Below, piece by piece: positions 18,098 through 29,000 of a DNA stretch of 64,000 bases. The stretch is from Neorhodopirellula pilleata. GTDB lineage: Bacteria; Planctomycetota; Planctomycetia; Pirellulales; Pirellulaceae. Where the stretch lies: contig NZ_SJPM01000011.1 of assembly GCF_007859915.1 (NCBI RefSeq), forward strand, positions 62,001-126,000, given 5' to 3'. A program made the position numbers and the translations under genes. Position 1 is the stretch's first letter. Each line of letters opens with the position of its first letter. The notes beneath the pieces are model-generated. The model was not told the DNA's origin. It saw only the letters and a list, made by a program, of their open reading frames with translations, and did not search any database.

Positions 18098-21000
18098 ATG
18101 AACTTGAACAAGAACTTATCAGTCCGCTCACGTACTCGGGCACGAAAACAACAATCACCACGTCGCCGGATCCAATTGCAATCGCTCGAGGACCGTCGAA
18201 TGCTCGCGGCCGGTCCATACGCTCCCGCGGCCGGACTGGAAGGATCCGATGCGATCTCGCGAACCGATCCGGCGATCGTCGGATGGGCGTCGAGAGTGGC
18301 CAACTACACGCCGGGCACCAACGTCGATGCCGTCTGGACGAACGCAAACAATGCGCTCGGCCCGGCCGAAGGTGAGTTCGATGGTATTGTTTCACTCGGC
18401 CGAGGCGGCTCGTTGACGCTGACGTTCAACACCCCGATCCGTGATGGACTCGGTGATGATTTTGCCGTGTTCGAAAATTCGTTCTCGGACACGTTTTTGG
18501 AATTGGGCTTTGTCGAGGTTTCGTCTGATGGCGTGAACTTTCATCGATTCGCATCGGATTCGCGGACGGCCGCGCCGCTGAACAGTTTTGATCTGCTTGA
18601 CCCGACCAACCTTCACAACCTTGCCGGTAAGTACCGAGCCGGGTTCGGCACACCGTTCGATTTGGGCGAACTGCGCGGTCGTGCCGGATTGGATGTGACC
18701 GCCGTAACGCATATTCGTTTAGTGGACATTGTCGGTGACGGTAGCGTGACCGATGCGAGCGGCGATCCGATTTACGATCCCACACCGACGGTCGGTTCGG
18801 CAGGTCTGGATGTCGACGGCGTTGCCGTGATTCACGCTCAAGCGACCGGTGAGATTGTCGTTGATTTCGAAACGCTCGGCGCGTCATTGGGTGGCGCGAC
18901 GTTCGACAACGGCTCCAGCGGATCAGGCGGATTCACCGAACAAGAGATCCGCCTCAATAACAATTACAGTTCGCAGTTCCAAAGTTGGGCGGGATGGTCG
19001 GTCTCGCAATCGACCGACAACACAACGCCGGGCTTCACTAATCAGTACGGCGCAATCACCGGAATCGGCCATAACAACTCATCAACCTATGCGGTCGGTT
19101 TCTTCGACTCGTCGCCATCGGGAGCATTGCCGCCACCGACGATCACGCTTGATCCGGCCAGTGGTTCGCGATTCGATTCGTTCTATGTCACCAACACCAC
19201 CTACGCGACGTTTTCGATGCGTCAAGGCGACGGATTTGCCAAGAAGTTTGGTGGCGCGACCGGTAACGATCCCGATCTCTTGCAATTGATCGTCACCGGC
19301 GTCGATGCGACGGGTGCCACCGTTGGCACCGTGACGGTGGACATGGCGGACTATCGTTTTGCCGACAACTCGCAAGATTTTATCTTGGATCGCTGGACCA
19401 AGGTTGACGTGTCGAGTCTGTCCGATGCCCGATCACTGCGGTTCAGCATGACGTCCACCGATGTCAACGGTTTCGGCATGCTGACACCGGCCTACATCGC
19501 CGTCGATGACGTAACGTTATCGCGGCCTGCGGTTGCGTTTGACCTGAGCACGCCGGTAACGCGGGAAGACCAAACCGTTACCGGCCGTATCTCACGTTCA
19601 ACGTCGGACAACTCGGCCGCGATAACCGTGACGTTGAATCGCACCGGCTCGGATCAAGCGAGTGTGCCAACGACCGTCACGATCCCGGCCGGGGCGCCGT
19701 TTGCCAACTTCACCATCACGCCTGTCAACGATTCGGTCCCGACGCCCGACCGTTTCTTAGAGATCACGGCGTCGGCCGACAATCTATTGCCGACGACTCG
19801 GTCGTTGACGATCGAAGACGACGAATCGCTAGCGGTCGCGTTTGTGAACGCCAATCTCAACGTGAACGAAGGATCGGGCAATGCGGTATCGTTGACGTTG
19901 ACTCGAAATGATTCCGATATCAGCCAACCTCTCAACGTCACGATCAGTCCGAGCGTGGCGTCACAATTAACCTTACCAAGCACGGTCACGTTTGCGGCCG
20001 GTGCGCGCGAGGTTGTTGTCCCAATGACGGTGCTCGAGAATACTCAGTTGGACGGACCACGCAGCGTCACGGTCAGCGCGATCGTTGCCGGACGAGCGAC
20101 GGCCACCGCGACGATCCAGATCGCCGACAATGATTTGCCGTCGCTGTTGGCCAATCCAACGACGATTCAGTTAAACGAGAATTTCGCATCGACGAGCCGC
20201 AATCTCACGATCAGTCGCAACACGACCGACCTGAGCCAGCCCGTCACGGTGACTTTGACCAACCTCGACGGCGGGCCTTTGGTCGTTCCCGCTTCGGTAA
20301 TCATTCCGGCGGGATCGGCGAGCGCGGTCGCCACAATCGGCGTGATCGACGATGCGATCCAAAACTCTCGTTCGTCTTATCGCGTTCAAGCGAACAACTT
20401 GTTTTTTGTCTCTTCCATCATCGACGTGCAGGTTATTGACAACGATCAGGCATCAATCGAGTTGAACGTGCAGGACTTATCGGGCCAACGAATCACTTCG
20501 ATTCCCGAAGGGACTTCGTTTCGAGTCCAAGTCCGTCGCTTGGGTACGGCACTGAATCAACCACAAACGATCAGCTTGAACGCGCTGCTCGGCGGAGTCA
20601 CCAGCGATCGAATCGTCGGTCCCGCCGAGGTCACGATCCCGGTGGGGGTGAATCAAACGACGGCGACGTTTTCTGTAACGCCCACCAGTGGTGCCGGCGA
20701 CGCCTTGCCGCTGCGAATCACGGCCTCGTCGCCCGGCGTGGTCAGTGTTTTCGAAACGGTCCAAGTCACCGATCCCGATTTGCCGGTTTTGGAAATTGCT
20801 GTCCCCGGTGATGCGTTAAGCGAGGCCGATGCGGCCACCGTGATCGATTTCGAGACGCTCGGCCGTGGTTTGCTCGAAGGCGAATTCGACAACGACGCGG
20901 GCCATGACGACGGGTTCGTTTCCGGACCGATCACGCTTCAAAATGAGTTCGACAATTCCTTCGGTTTTGATTCTTGGTCGGGCTTCTCGATCAGTCGTGA

Positions 21001-24000
21001 CAACGATACCCAAACACCGGGCTTCTTCAATCAGTACTCGGCGCTGCCCGGAACCGGTGCCGACGGATCAGGGACCTACGCGGTCGCGTTCGCCAGTTCG
21101 CCGGTCACGATCACAAGGGAGACCGAGTCCGATCCTTTCGATTCGATTACCGTCACCAACACGACCTACGCGGCTTTGTCGATGCGAGACGGCGACCAGT
21201 TTGCGAAACAGTTCGGGGGCGAATCAGGAGATGATCCGGACTTCTTTTTGTTGACGATCGATGGACTCGATCAAAACGGCAATTCGATCGGTCAGGTCGA
21301 GTTTTACTTGGCCGACGTCCGTTTCGCCGACAACTCGCTTGACTACCTCATTGATCAATGGACGACCGTGGATGTGAGTTCGATCGGCCAAGCGGTAACG
21401 TTGTCGATGCAGTTGTCCTCGTCCGATAACGGAACGTTCGGGATGAACACGCCCGGCTATTTCGCCATCGATGATGTGGCCTTGCAGCCGACCCCGAGCA
21501 ATGCAGCGGGGGCGTCGTTCATCACGATCGTTCGCAGTGGCACCGATACCGACGAACCGGTTACGATTACGCTCGGCAGTGATCGCGACGACGTTGTATT
21601 GCCGCCGAGTGTGACGATGTCTGCGGGGGGCGATTCGGTCGATGTCCCGGTGCGATGGCGAAATGACGAAATCGTCAACGGTGATCGCTCGGTACGCATC
21701 ACCGCCGAAGCGGAAGGCTTTGCCGGAGTCGCTCGAGACGTGACCTTGATCGATGATGATTCCGCATCGCTGACCCTGCACGTTTCGGCAACGGATCTGT
21801 CCGAAGCGGAAGGAGTTCAAACCATCGGCTTTGAGGATGTCGGTGAGGCCCTCGCCGAAGATGCGTTTGATAACGGTTCCGACCAACGCGGCGGGTTCCG
21901 TTCGGGATCGCTATCATTTGCCAACGAGTACACACCCGCGTTTGGATCATGGAGCGGGTGGGCTTATTCGAACGTCACCGACACCGTGACCGCTGGATTC
22001 GCCAACCAGTTCGCCTCTTACTCCGGTGGCGGAGCGGACGGATCGGACACGTTCGCCGTCGCCGGCGGATACGGAGAGAGTCCGCCGACCATTGAGTTGC
22101 CCGACTCGTTCGCGGGGGCTTCCTTCGAATCAATCGCGATCACCAACACCACATACGCGGCGTTATCGATGTTGCAGGGCGATTCGTTTGCCAAGCGGTT
22201 TGGCGGCGAAACCAGCGCGGATCCTGATTTCTTTTTGCTTACGATCGTAGGATATGATGCCGTCGGCGATTCCGTCGGATCGGTCGATTTTTATCTTGCC
22301 GATTATCGCTTCGCCGATCATTCCCTCGACTATGTGATCGAGGACTGGACGGTGGTGGACTTGAGCTCGCTCGTTGATGCCACGCGTTTACAGTTCCGTT
22401 TGTCTTCGTCGGATGTGGGCAACTTTGGAATGAACACTCCGGCGTTTTTTGCCATCGATCAATTGGTGGTCGATCGCAACGTTGACGCCGCTGCAAGCAT
22501 GACCGTGCATCGCAATTCGTCGGACCTCAGCGGCAACTTGGTCGTCAACGTTCAGGTCGATCCGGCATCGCGATTGGACGTTCCGGCGACCGTCACCATT
22601 CCGGCCGGCAGCGACCGCATTCGCGTTCCTTTTGCCGTGATCGATGATGCCGTCTATCAAGTCGACACGACGGTCGAACTGTCCGTTGCCGCGATCGGGT
22701 TTGAATCGGACTCACAATTCGTATCGGTGCAAAACGATGAATTGCCTTCCGTGGTGGTTGAAAACGGCGGATCGAATCTCGTTTTGAGCGAAGGCGGCAC
22801 GGCGTCGGTTATCAGTGTCCGCTTGGAGTCGGCTCCGTCATCCGACTTGACCGTTGAAATCATTGGCAACCAAGACGAACTGATTTTCGACAAGACCTCA
22901 TTGACGTTCACGCCACAAAACTGGAACCAATCTCAAGCCGTGCTCGTTTCGGGGCGGCCGGATTTAGTGGTCGACGACGCGATGGTCATTCCGATCGTAA
23001 TTCGAGCAATTGGTTACACGTCTGGACAAGCTTGGATCGAGCTGGCGGATTATCAGCCTTCACGCATTTCATTGATTGATCAGAATGGTCAGATCCGCTT
23101 GGTCGACGGCTCGAAAGATCTGACGTTCGACGACTATCCGCTCGACGAAGACATTCTGATTCGGCTTAACGACCTACCGCAACGGTTGACGATCGAACCG
23201 ATCCCGAACGCTCGCGGTTTAGTCGGTATCGATGTCGCCGGCGGCGATGACGTGGTGACGGTGTTGACGCAAGGCTTCACCTCCATCGACGGCGGCAGTG
23301 GACAAGACACCCTGATCATTTCGCCGTTCGATTTGGCCGACGGCGAAGCATTGGATTTGGCCGATTGGTTGCGTCATCGGATCGTCCGGTTCGAAACCAT
23401 CGTGTTGGGGTCCACCGACCCGAATGATGCGGCGTTCCGTTTCAAGCTTGACTCGTTGGAACTGAAGTCTTGGTTGGGCGACAGTCCTGCTCGTTTGGTG
23501 ACGTCGGCGAATCAAGTGTTGAATCTTTCAGGTAATTGGCAGTTGGGATTACCGATGATCGAGGATGGGGTAGTCACCAGTCGCTTGGTCGGCGAAGGAG
23601 TCGAAGTGAGCGTCTCAACGCAACGACCTTGGCAAAACGTTTTGAATCGAGCTGACGTCAATGGCAGTGGCGATGTGACCGCAACGGATGCGTTAACGGT
23701 GATCAACTGGATCAACGCGAGTTCGACTTCGGAACTTCCCACGCCCGAGACAACTGCCGATTTGGTCGGCCGACTCGTCGACGTTTCCGGCGATGGTCAG
23801 GTCACCGCGATCGATGCCTTGCAGGTCATCAATTATCTGAACGATACGTCCCTCGCAGGTGAGCCGATCGCGTTGGCGACAGAGAGTTCCTCGGCGGCGA
23901 TGGCGGTCACGATGCTCGAAAAAGCCGAACGGGCAACGGACGACGACGAAACCGACGAAATGCGAGGTCAACCCCAACGCTCATCCGTCGTTTTGCCAGT

Positions 24001-24160
24001 CGTGCCTTTCCGCGGCATGGAGCGAGTCTCGTCGACGGTTTCGGCCGAGTTCCTTTCCGGGGAATCGGTCGACATTGCCCTGGCCGAACTCGGGCTGCTA
24101 TCAGATTCGGATGACGACTTGCGGGGACGATGGCGCCACTTACTGGAATTGAATTCATGA
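18098..24160 (+). CDS. Giant secreted protein: three DUF4465 modules, Calx-beta-like repeats, C-terminal dockerin
   Basis: A 2020-residue protein. The start is the ATG at 18098, giving a basic N-terminus (RSRTRARKQQSPRRR) and the planctomycete surface-protein motif LEDRRMLA. An N-terminal module of about 220 residues (FAVFENSFSDTFLELGFVEVS) is followed by three DUF4465-like modules at roughly residues 251-470, 913-1100 and 1240-1460; each has the pattern NQYS..G.GA.GS.TYAVAF and FGMNTPGYFAIDDV. Between and after them lie Calx-beta-like repeats (VTVTLTNLDGGPLVVPASV). Residues ~1850-1925 form a dockerin-like pair of Ca-binding loops (DVNGSGDVTATDALTVINWIN and DVSGDGQVTAIDALQVINYLN). Likely exported and surface-attached; function unknown. 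Confidence 0.88.
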   Translation: MNLNKNLSVRSRTRARKQQSPRRRIQLQSLEDRRMLAAGPYAPAAGLEGSDAISRTDPAIVGWASRVANYTPGTNVDAVWTNANNALGPAEGEFDGIVSLGRGGSLTLTFNTPIRDGLGDDFAVFENSFSDTFLELGFVEVSSDGVNFHRFASDSRTAAPLNSFDLLDPTNLHNLAGKYRAGFGTPFDLGELRGRAGLDVTAVTHIRLVDIVGDGSVTDASGDPIYDPTPTVGSAGLDVDGVAVIHAQATGEIVVDFETLGASLGGATFDNGSSGSGGFTEQEIRLNNNYSSQFQSWAGWSVSQSTDNTTPGFTNQYGAITGIGHNNSSTYAVGFFDSSPSGALPPPTITLDPASGSRFDSFYVTNTTYATFSMRQGDGFAKKFGGATGNDPDLLQLIVTGVDATGATVGTVTVDMADYRFADNSQDFILDRWTKVDVSSLSDARSLRFSMTSTDVNGFGMLTPAYIAVDDVTLSRPAVAFDLSTPVTREDQTVTGRISRSTSDNSAAITVTLNRTGSDQASVPTTVTIPAGAPFANFTITPVNDSVPTPDRFLEITASADNLLPTTRSLTIEDDESLAVAFVNANLNVNEGSGNAVSLTLTRNDSDISQPLNVTISPSVASQLTLPSTVTFAAGAREVVVPMTVLENTQLDGPRSVTVSAIVAGRATATATIQIADNDLPSLLANPTTIQLNENFASTSRNLTISRNTTDLSQPVTVTLTNLDGGPLVVPASVIIPAGSASAVATIGVIDDAIQNSRSSYRVQANNLFFVSSIIDVQVIDNDQASIELNVQDLSGQRITSIPEGTSFRVQVRRLGTALNQPQTISLNALLGGVTSDRIVGPAEVTIPVGVNQTTATFSVTPTSGAGDALPLRITASSPGVVSVFETVQVTDPDLPVLEIAVPGDALSEADAATVIDFETLGRGLLEGEFDNDAGHDDGFVSGPITLQNEFDNSFGFDSWSGFSISRDNDTQTPGFFNQYSALPGTGADGSGTYAVAFASSPVTITRETESDPFDSITVTNTTYAALSMRDGDQFAKQFGGESGDDPDFFLLTIDGLDQNGNSIGQVEFYLADVRFADNSLDYLIDQWTTVDVSSIGQAVTLSMQLSSSDNGTFGMNTPGYFAIDDVALQPTPSNAAGASFITIVRSGTDTDEPVTITLGSDRDDVVLPPSVTMSAGGDSVDVPVRWRNDEIVNGDRSVRITAEAEGFAGVARDVTLIDDDSASLTLHVSATDLSEAEGVQTIGFEDVGEALAEDAFDNGSDQRGGFRSGSLSFANEYTPAFGSWSGWAYSNVTDTVTAGFANQFASYSGGGADGSDTFAVAGGYGESPPTIELPDSFAGASFESIAITNTTYAALSMLQGDSFAKRFGGETSADPDFFLLTIVGYDAVGDSVGSVDFYLADYRFADHSLDYVIEDWTVVDLSSLVDATRLQFRLSSSDVGNFGMNTPAFFAIDQLVVDRNVDAAASMTVHRNSSDLSGNLVVNVQVDPASRLDVPATVTIPAGSDRIRVPFAVIDDAVYQVDTTVELSVAAIGFESDSQFVSVQNDELPSVVVENGGSNLVLSEGGTASVISVRLESAPSSDLTVEIIGNQDELIFDKTSLTFTPQNWNQSQAVLVSGRPDLVVDDAMVIPIVIRAIGYTSGQAWIELADYQPSRISLIDQNGQIRLVDGSKDLTFDDYPLDEDILIRLNDLPQRLTIEPIPNARGLVGIDVAGGDDVVTVLTQGFTSIDGGSGQDTLIISPFDLADGEALDLADWLRHRIVRFETIVLGSTDPNDAAFRFKLDSLELKSWLGDSPARLVTSANQVLNLSGNWQLGLPMIEDGVVTSRLVGEGVEVSVSTQRPWQNVLNRADVNGSGDVTATDALTVINWINASSTSELPTPETTADLVGRLVDVSGDGQVTAIDALQVINYLNDTSLAGEPIALATESSSAAMAVTMLEKAERATDDDETDEMRGQPQRSSVVLPVVPFRGMERVSSTVSAEFLSGESVDIALAELGLLSDSDDDLRGRWRHLLELNS

Positions 24161-24393
24161 CACGATCGTTTTCCGCCAACCTCCCGCCACGCTCGCCTTG
24201 CATTGGAATTTGCCAAGTTAATGAGCGTCAGATTTGCACCGGTTGCCACCGTTCCTTGAGCGAGATCGGCCGATGGTCGATTGCATCGAACGAGGAAAAA
24301 CGTTCCATTCTTGCGGAGGTGCAACTCCGCCGATTTACCGCTTTGAAACCATCCGTTCCCGCTGCCTCCACGTCCAATTCCCTTCAACCCTGA
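24157..24393 (+). CDS. DUF1289 family small protein
   Basis: A 78-residue protein with the four-cysteine DUF1289 pattern: SPCIGICQVNERQICTGCHRSLSEIGRW, with Cys in CxxxC and CxxC arrangement, likely to bind a metal or Fe-S cluster. DUF1289 proteins are short, conserved in proteobacteria and elsewhere, and of unknown function. The start ATG overlaps the stop of the giant protein gene (ATGA), and its own stop overlaps the next start (TGATG), so three frames are chained. Confidence 0.88.
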   Translation: MTRSFSANLPPRSPCIGICQVNERQICTGCHRSLSEIGRWSIASNEEKRSILAEVQLRRFTALKPSVPAASTSNSLQP

Positions 24394-25013
24394 TGATTTC
24401 GATGAACAAGCTTTCCCAATCCATCATTCGCGCAATCCGATCGTTCGACACCTCGCACGCGGTTATGCTGATGGCGGCCGTCGCGGTCGCCGTGATCGCA
24501 CGGCTTTTGCCTCATCCACCGAATTTCACGCCTTTAGCCGCCTTGGGGTTGTTCGCCGGTACGGTCAGTCGCAAGCCCGCGATGGCCGCCGTCGCCGTCG
24601 TGGCGGCGATGCTCGTCAGCGACGCGGTGATCGGATTTCATTCGCTGATGCCGTTGGTCTACGGCTGTTTGCTTGTGAACATCGCAATCGGCGCGTTATG
24701 GGTTCGTGGCTCCAGATCGACGGATTTGACTGCGGGTTTTGCGACGACGGGACGGATCGTCTCAGGCACCCTAATGGGCAGCGTACTGTTTTTCTTGGTC
24801 ACAAACTTGGGATGTTTTGTCGCCTTTTATCCCACCACGCTCGCCGGCTTGATCGCCTGTTACACGGCCGCGATTCCGTTTTTCCAGTACACGCTCGCCG
24901 GTGACCTGGTTTACACCGGTGCTTTGTTCGGTTTGTTTGCCGCCGTCGCGTTACCCCGCACCCGACGGGTCAGCCTACCGAGGGAACTGTCGATGGCCCC
25001 CGCTCAAAATTAG
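24393..25013 (+). CDS. DUF6580-like small integral membrane protein
   Basis: About 206 residues, almost all hydrophobic, with five or six predicted membrane segments (VMLMAAVAVAVIARLL, MAAVAVVAAMLVSDAVIG, VYGCLLVNIAIGALWV, GSVLFFLVTNLGCFVAFY, YTGALFGLFAAVALP). The pattern PPNFTPLAALGLFAGTV near the first loop is typical of a family labelled DUF6580, described as putative transporters. The ATG at 24393 overlaps the stop of the DUF1289 gene; the ATG at 24402 is an alternative. Substrate unknown. Confidence 0.75.
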   Translation: MISMNKLSQSIIRAIRSFDTSHAVMLMAAVAVAVIARLLPHPPNFTPLAALGLFAGTVSRKPAMAAVAVVAAMLVSDAVIGFHSLMPLVYGCLLVNIAIGALWVRGSRSTDLTAGFATTGRIVSGTLMGSVLFFLVTNLGCFVAFYPTTLAGLIACYTAAIPFFQYTLAGDLVYTGALFGLFAAVALPRTRRVSLPRELSMAPAQN

Positions 25014-25185
25014 GGACGGCCGTATTGAAGGCCGTGCAGTGAAGGCCGTTTTGAACATAAGAACAGTTGGTCGCGGAGGAGTCATTTTCCTTCGGCGCGG
25101 TATTTGCTGAAGCGAAGGTGTCCTGCTGGAATGTTCCGCTGGATTGGCACCTACGTCGATGGAGGAGATCAACGTGTGTTGATCA

Positions 25186-25785
25186 ATGATGGCTGATACC
25201 AACTTGACAATCTATCTTGCCCACGGTGACGGCGAAGCACGTCGCGATCTTGTCTCGATGCTCGAAGAACTCGGTCACGTCGTGGCCCTCGAAACGGCAT
25301 CCGGTGAAGAGCTGATTCGACGATCGATCGGTCGACCCCCGGATCTCAACATCGCCGCGCCGACCTTGTCGGACATGGACGGCATTGAAGCTTTGATCCG
25401 GATCGGCGAACAACGGCCGATCGCGAGCATCGTGATCGCCCGCTCCAATGATGTGGAGAAAATCGAACGGGCGATGGAAGATCATGTGATGGCGTATCTG
25501 GTTGAACCGGTCACCAAGGACTCGCTCTTACCAGCGATCTACTTGGCGGAACATCGCTTTGAAGAATTCAAAAAACTTATTGAGCGGATTGATTCACTCG
25601 AGCAGCGGTTGGAGATTCGCAAAGTGATCGAGCAGGCAAAAGGTATACTGATGCACGCGCGAGGATTCTCTGAATCCGAGGCTCATCGATTTTTGCAAAG
25701 GCTCGCGACAAAGCAGCGGAAAAAACTTATCGAGATCGCCCAATCAATCTCCGTAGAGGGGGGGCTCCTCCAAGCCGAACTTTGA
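25186..25785 (+). CDS. ANTAR-domain regulator with degenerate receiver domain
   Basis: A 199-residue protein. Residues ~5-120 have the fold pattern of a receiver domain, but its key residues are missing: the phospho-acceptor Asp is Ala58 (PDLNIAAPTLSDMDG), the acidic pocket reads LAHGD, and the conserved Lys is Glu (YLVEPV). Residues ~135-192 form an ANTAR RNA-binding domain (RKVIEQAKGILMHARGFSESEAHRFLQRLA). ANTAR proteins bind paired hairpins in nascent RNA and prevent termination. AmiR is a known case with a non-phosphorylated receiver controlled by a partner protein. The next gene encodes a large sensor hybrid 258 bp away. Either of two consecutive ATGs may be the start. Confidence 0.88.
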   Translation: MMADTNLTIYLAHGDGEARRDLVSMLEELGHVVALETASGEELIRRSIGRPPDLNIAAPTLSDMDGIEALIRIGEQRPIASIVIARSNDVEKIERAMEDHVMAYLVEPVTKDSLLPAIYLAEHRFEEFKKLIERIDSLEQRLEIRKVIEQAKGILMHARGFSESEAHRFLQRLATKQRKKLIEIAQSISVEGGLLQAEL

Positions 25786-26043
25786 TGTGGCGTTTCCGAT
25801 CGAGGTCTTGGATTCGCCTCTACGATTCTGCTTACCCGCTGGGGTGGGGTCGACGTTGATTCGATTGACCATGATTGATGATCGGACTATTCTTGCAGTG
25901 GCTCGACTGGGTGTCTTGTTAAAACACTGGTCGGACGGACAATGTGCACCCATGGCGGCTGCGCTTCACTTGTCTCTAAAGTTCTGTTGAAGCACACGAT
26001 GTCCGGTTATGAATCGGGCTCTGCGAAATGATGAAGCCGCCAT

Positions 26044-29000
26044 ATGGAAGAAACACTCGAGCCGACTAGCGAAGACCCCCTACCCGTGGAGTCTTTGCCC
26101 ATTCAGGCGACTCCCATCATTGGCGTCGGAGCTTCGGCGGGTGGGTTGGCCGCCCTTGAAACGTTGTTCGAGCAACTGCCGTCGCGGACCGGTGCGGCGT
26201 TCGTCGTCATCCAGCATCTTTCGCCGGACTATCAAAGCCACATGGCTGAGTTGCTCGGTCGCCGGACCAGCATGGCGACGTTGCAAATGAACGAAGCGGT
26301 CGTGCCGCAACCCAATACGGTTTATCTATTACCTCCGGGCAAACACGTTGAACACGTTGATGGAGTTTTGCAACTCAGCGAACGTGAAGACGAAGGTGAA
26401 TTGAACTTACCGATCGACAAGTTCCTGCAGTCGCTATCCTACCGAGTCAACGATCCGAGCGAACGCCGCATCGCTGCGGTCATTTTGTCGGGAACCGGTA
26501 GCGACGGCAGTGCCGGCATTGTCAACGTCAATCGGGTCGGCGGTTTGGTACTTTGCCAAGACGAAGACAGCGCTCAGTTCAACGGCATGCCGCTCAATGC
26601 GATGAAGACCGAAGCGGTTCATGTCGTCGCATCGGTCCCGGAAATCGCCGAAGCTTTGTCGTTGTTCATTGGCGGTTCGAGCATCGACGAAGTGATTGCT
26701 CATTCTTCGCCGTCGATCGAGCGCAATGAACTCGATTCGCTTTATGCGCGTTTGGAGTCGTCTTGTGGTGTTGATTTCGGTCAATACAAGTCCGGCACGT
26801 TCACGCGGAGGTTGGCTCGGCGGATGATGTTGTCGAAGATCGACCAACTCGATCACTACATGGAACTGCTCGATCGAGATCCCACCGAACAATCCCGGTT
26901 GGCCGACGATTTGATGATCGGCGTCACTCGTTTCTTTCGCGATCCGGACGCTTACGCGAGATTGCGGAAACGTTGTATTCGCCCGATCGTGCAAAGCAAA
27001 TCCGATGGAGATGAACTGCGCATTTGGGTCGCCGGATGTGCGACCGGGAAAGAGGCCTACAGCGTCGCCATGTTGGTCCATGACGAGATACGCCAGGTCG
27101 GCAACGACATCGAGCTGAAGATCTTCGCGACCGATGTCCATCCCGAAGCGATCCGGTACGCGCAGCGAGGTGTCTATCCGAACGAATCTTTGACGGAAAT
27201 TCCCAAGGAATTTCGCGAGCGATACTTACACCATCATCCCGAAGGCTTTGAGATCAACAAGTCGGTCCGAGGAGCGATTGTGTTTGCCCGGCACGACGTT
27301 CTTCGTGATGCACCCTTTACCAATCTCGATCTGATCACCTGTCGAAATTTGTTGATCTATTTGGTGGAAGAGGCTCAATCAAAAGTTCTCGGAGCGTTCG
27401 CCCACGCACTACGAAAACGCGGAGTGATGTGGCTAGGCCCAAGCGAAACTCCGGGATCGGCGGCGTCTAACTTTTCCGTGCTCGACAAACATTGGCGACT
27501 CTTTCAGAAGGAAAGCGAAAGTCGTCTGCCGCTTGACCTGAAGCTTCGCAAACGTCCTCCGACGAACGCGACCATGTCGATCCGACCTCGGTCGTCGCGA
27601 ACGCCGTCTCCGGCATTGATCGGAAGTTACGACGTCTTGCTCGAACGTTACGCGCCGACCGGCGTGCTGGTCGATGCTTCGCTGCGACCGTTGCAGGTGT
27701 TTGGCGACATTTCAGCATACACGGTTGGAATGCGCGGCCGATTGGCGGGAACGATCGAAGACATCTTAGTGGAACGATTGCGGTTGCCATTGACCATCGC
27801 GATGCAGCGAATGAAGCTCAATCAGCGAGCGACCGAATCCGAAACGGCAACGGTAAGCGATCAATTGATCGAAATCCGCGTCAGCCTCATTCCGCATCGC
27901 GACTTGAGCGAGACGCACTATTTCATATCCTTTCATGATCAAAGCGGGCAATCGCCCTCCGCTTTCGTATCACGGTCTTCGATGGCAAGTTCGGGTGGTG
28001 ATGTCGGTACGGCACCAATGGGTTCATCCCCCGACGGAGAGTTGATCTACGAGAGCGTCAACGATCTCGCCGGCGATAACGCGATGTTGCTCGAACGCGT
28101 TCGGATGTTGGAGTTGGAACTGGACTTCACCCGAGAAAACTTGCAAGCAACCATCGAAGAAGTCGAGACGACCAACGAAGAGTTGCAATCGAGCAATGAA
28201 GAGCTGACCAGTAGCAACGAAGAACTCCAGAGCACCAACGAGGAGTTGCACAGTGTCAACGAAGAGTTGCACACGACTAATACGGAAAGCAATCGTCGCT
28301 TAACCTTGTTGACCGAGTTGACAACCGATCTCGAGAATGTCATGCGAGAGAGCGACATCGGGATCATCCTGGTCAATGATCAATTACGCATTCGCTGGAT
28401 CACGCCCGCCGCGGCGGAAATGCTACTGACGCGCGCTGATGCGACCGAGGGGCGCGCGTTGACGGATTATGCGATGGCGTTTGAAGAGGTTCAGTTGGTC
28501 GATATGGTGCGTCAGGCCAATGCCGAGAATCGGACGATCGAGGTCGAGACGGCGGACCGTCGCAACGATCCGATCTTGCTCCGTGTGACGCCTTATCGTG
28601 ATGGCAGCGGGACGGTGTTGACGATGACGAATCTTCGCGGCGTGAAGGATACCGCCGCGCGACTCCGCAAAATGACGTCGATCATTGAAGACAGTACGGA
28701 CGCCATCATCGGTGTGGAACTCAACGGACGGATTACGAGTTGGAATCGCGGGGCGACGCGTTTGTTTGGCAACGATCTCGACGTCGAACGTAACGTCGAA
28801 CTGCAAGATATGATTCCAGCGGATGTGTGCGAGCCGTGTTACGATTTGATACGTGAATTGGTCCGAAAAGGCGAAGTCGCTGCCAAAGAAGTTAGCTTAA
28901 AGATCAACAGCCGTAAGCTGAACGTGTTAATCCGCGTGACACCCGTGTTGGACGATCGTGATCGCGTTGCGGCAGCAGCAATCACGTTGTACGACATCAC

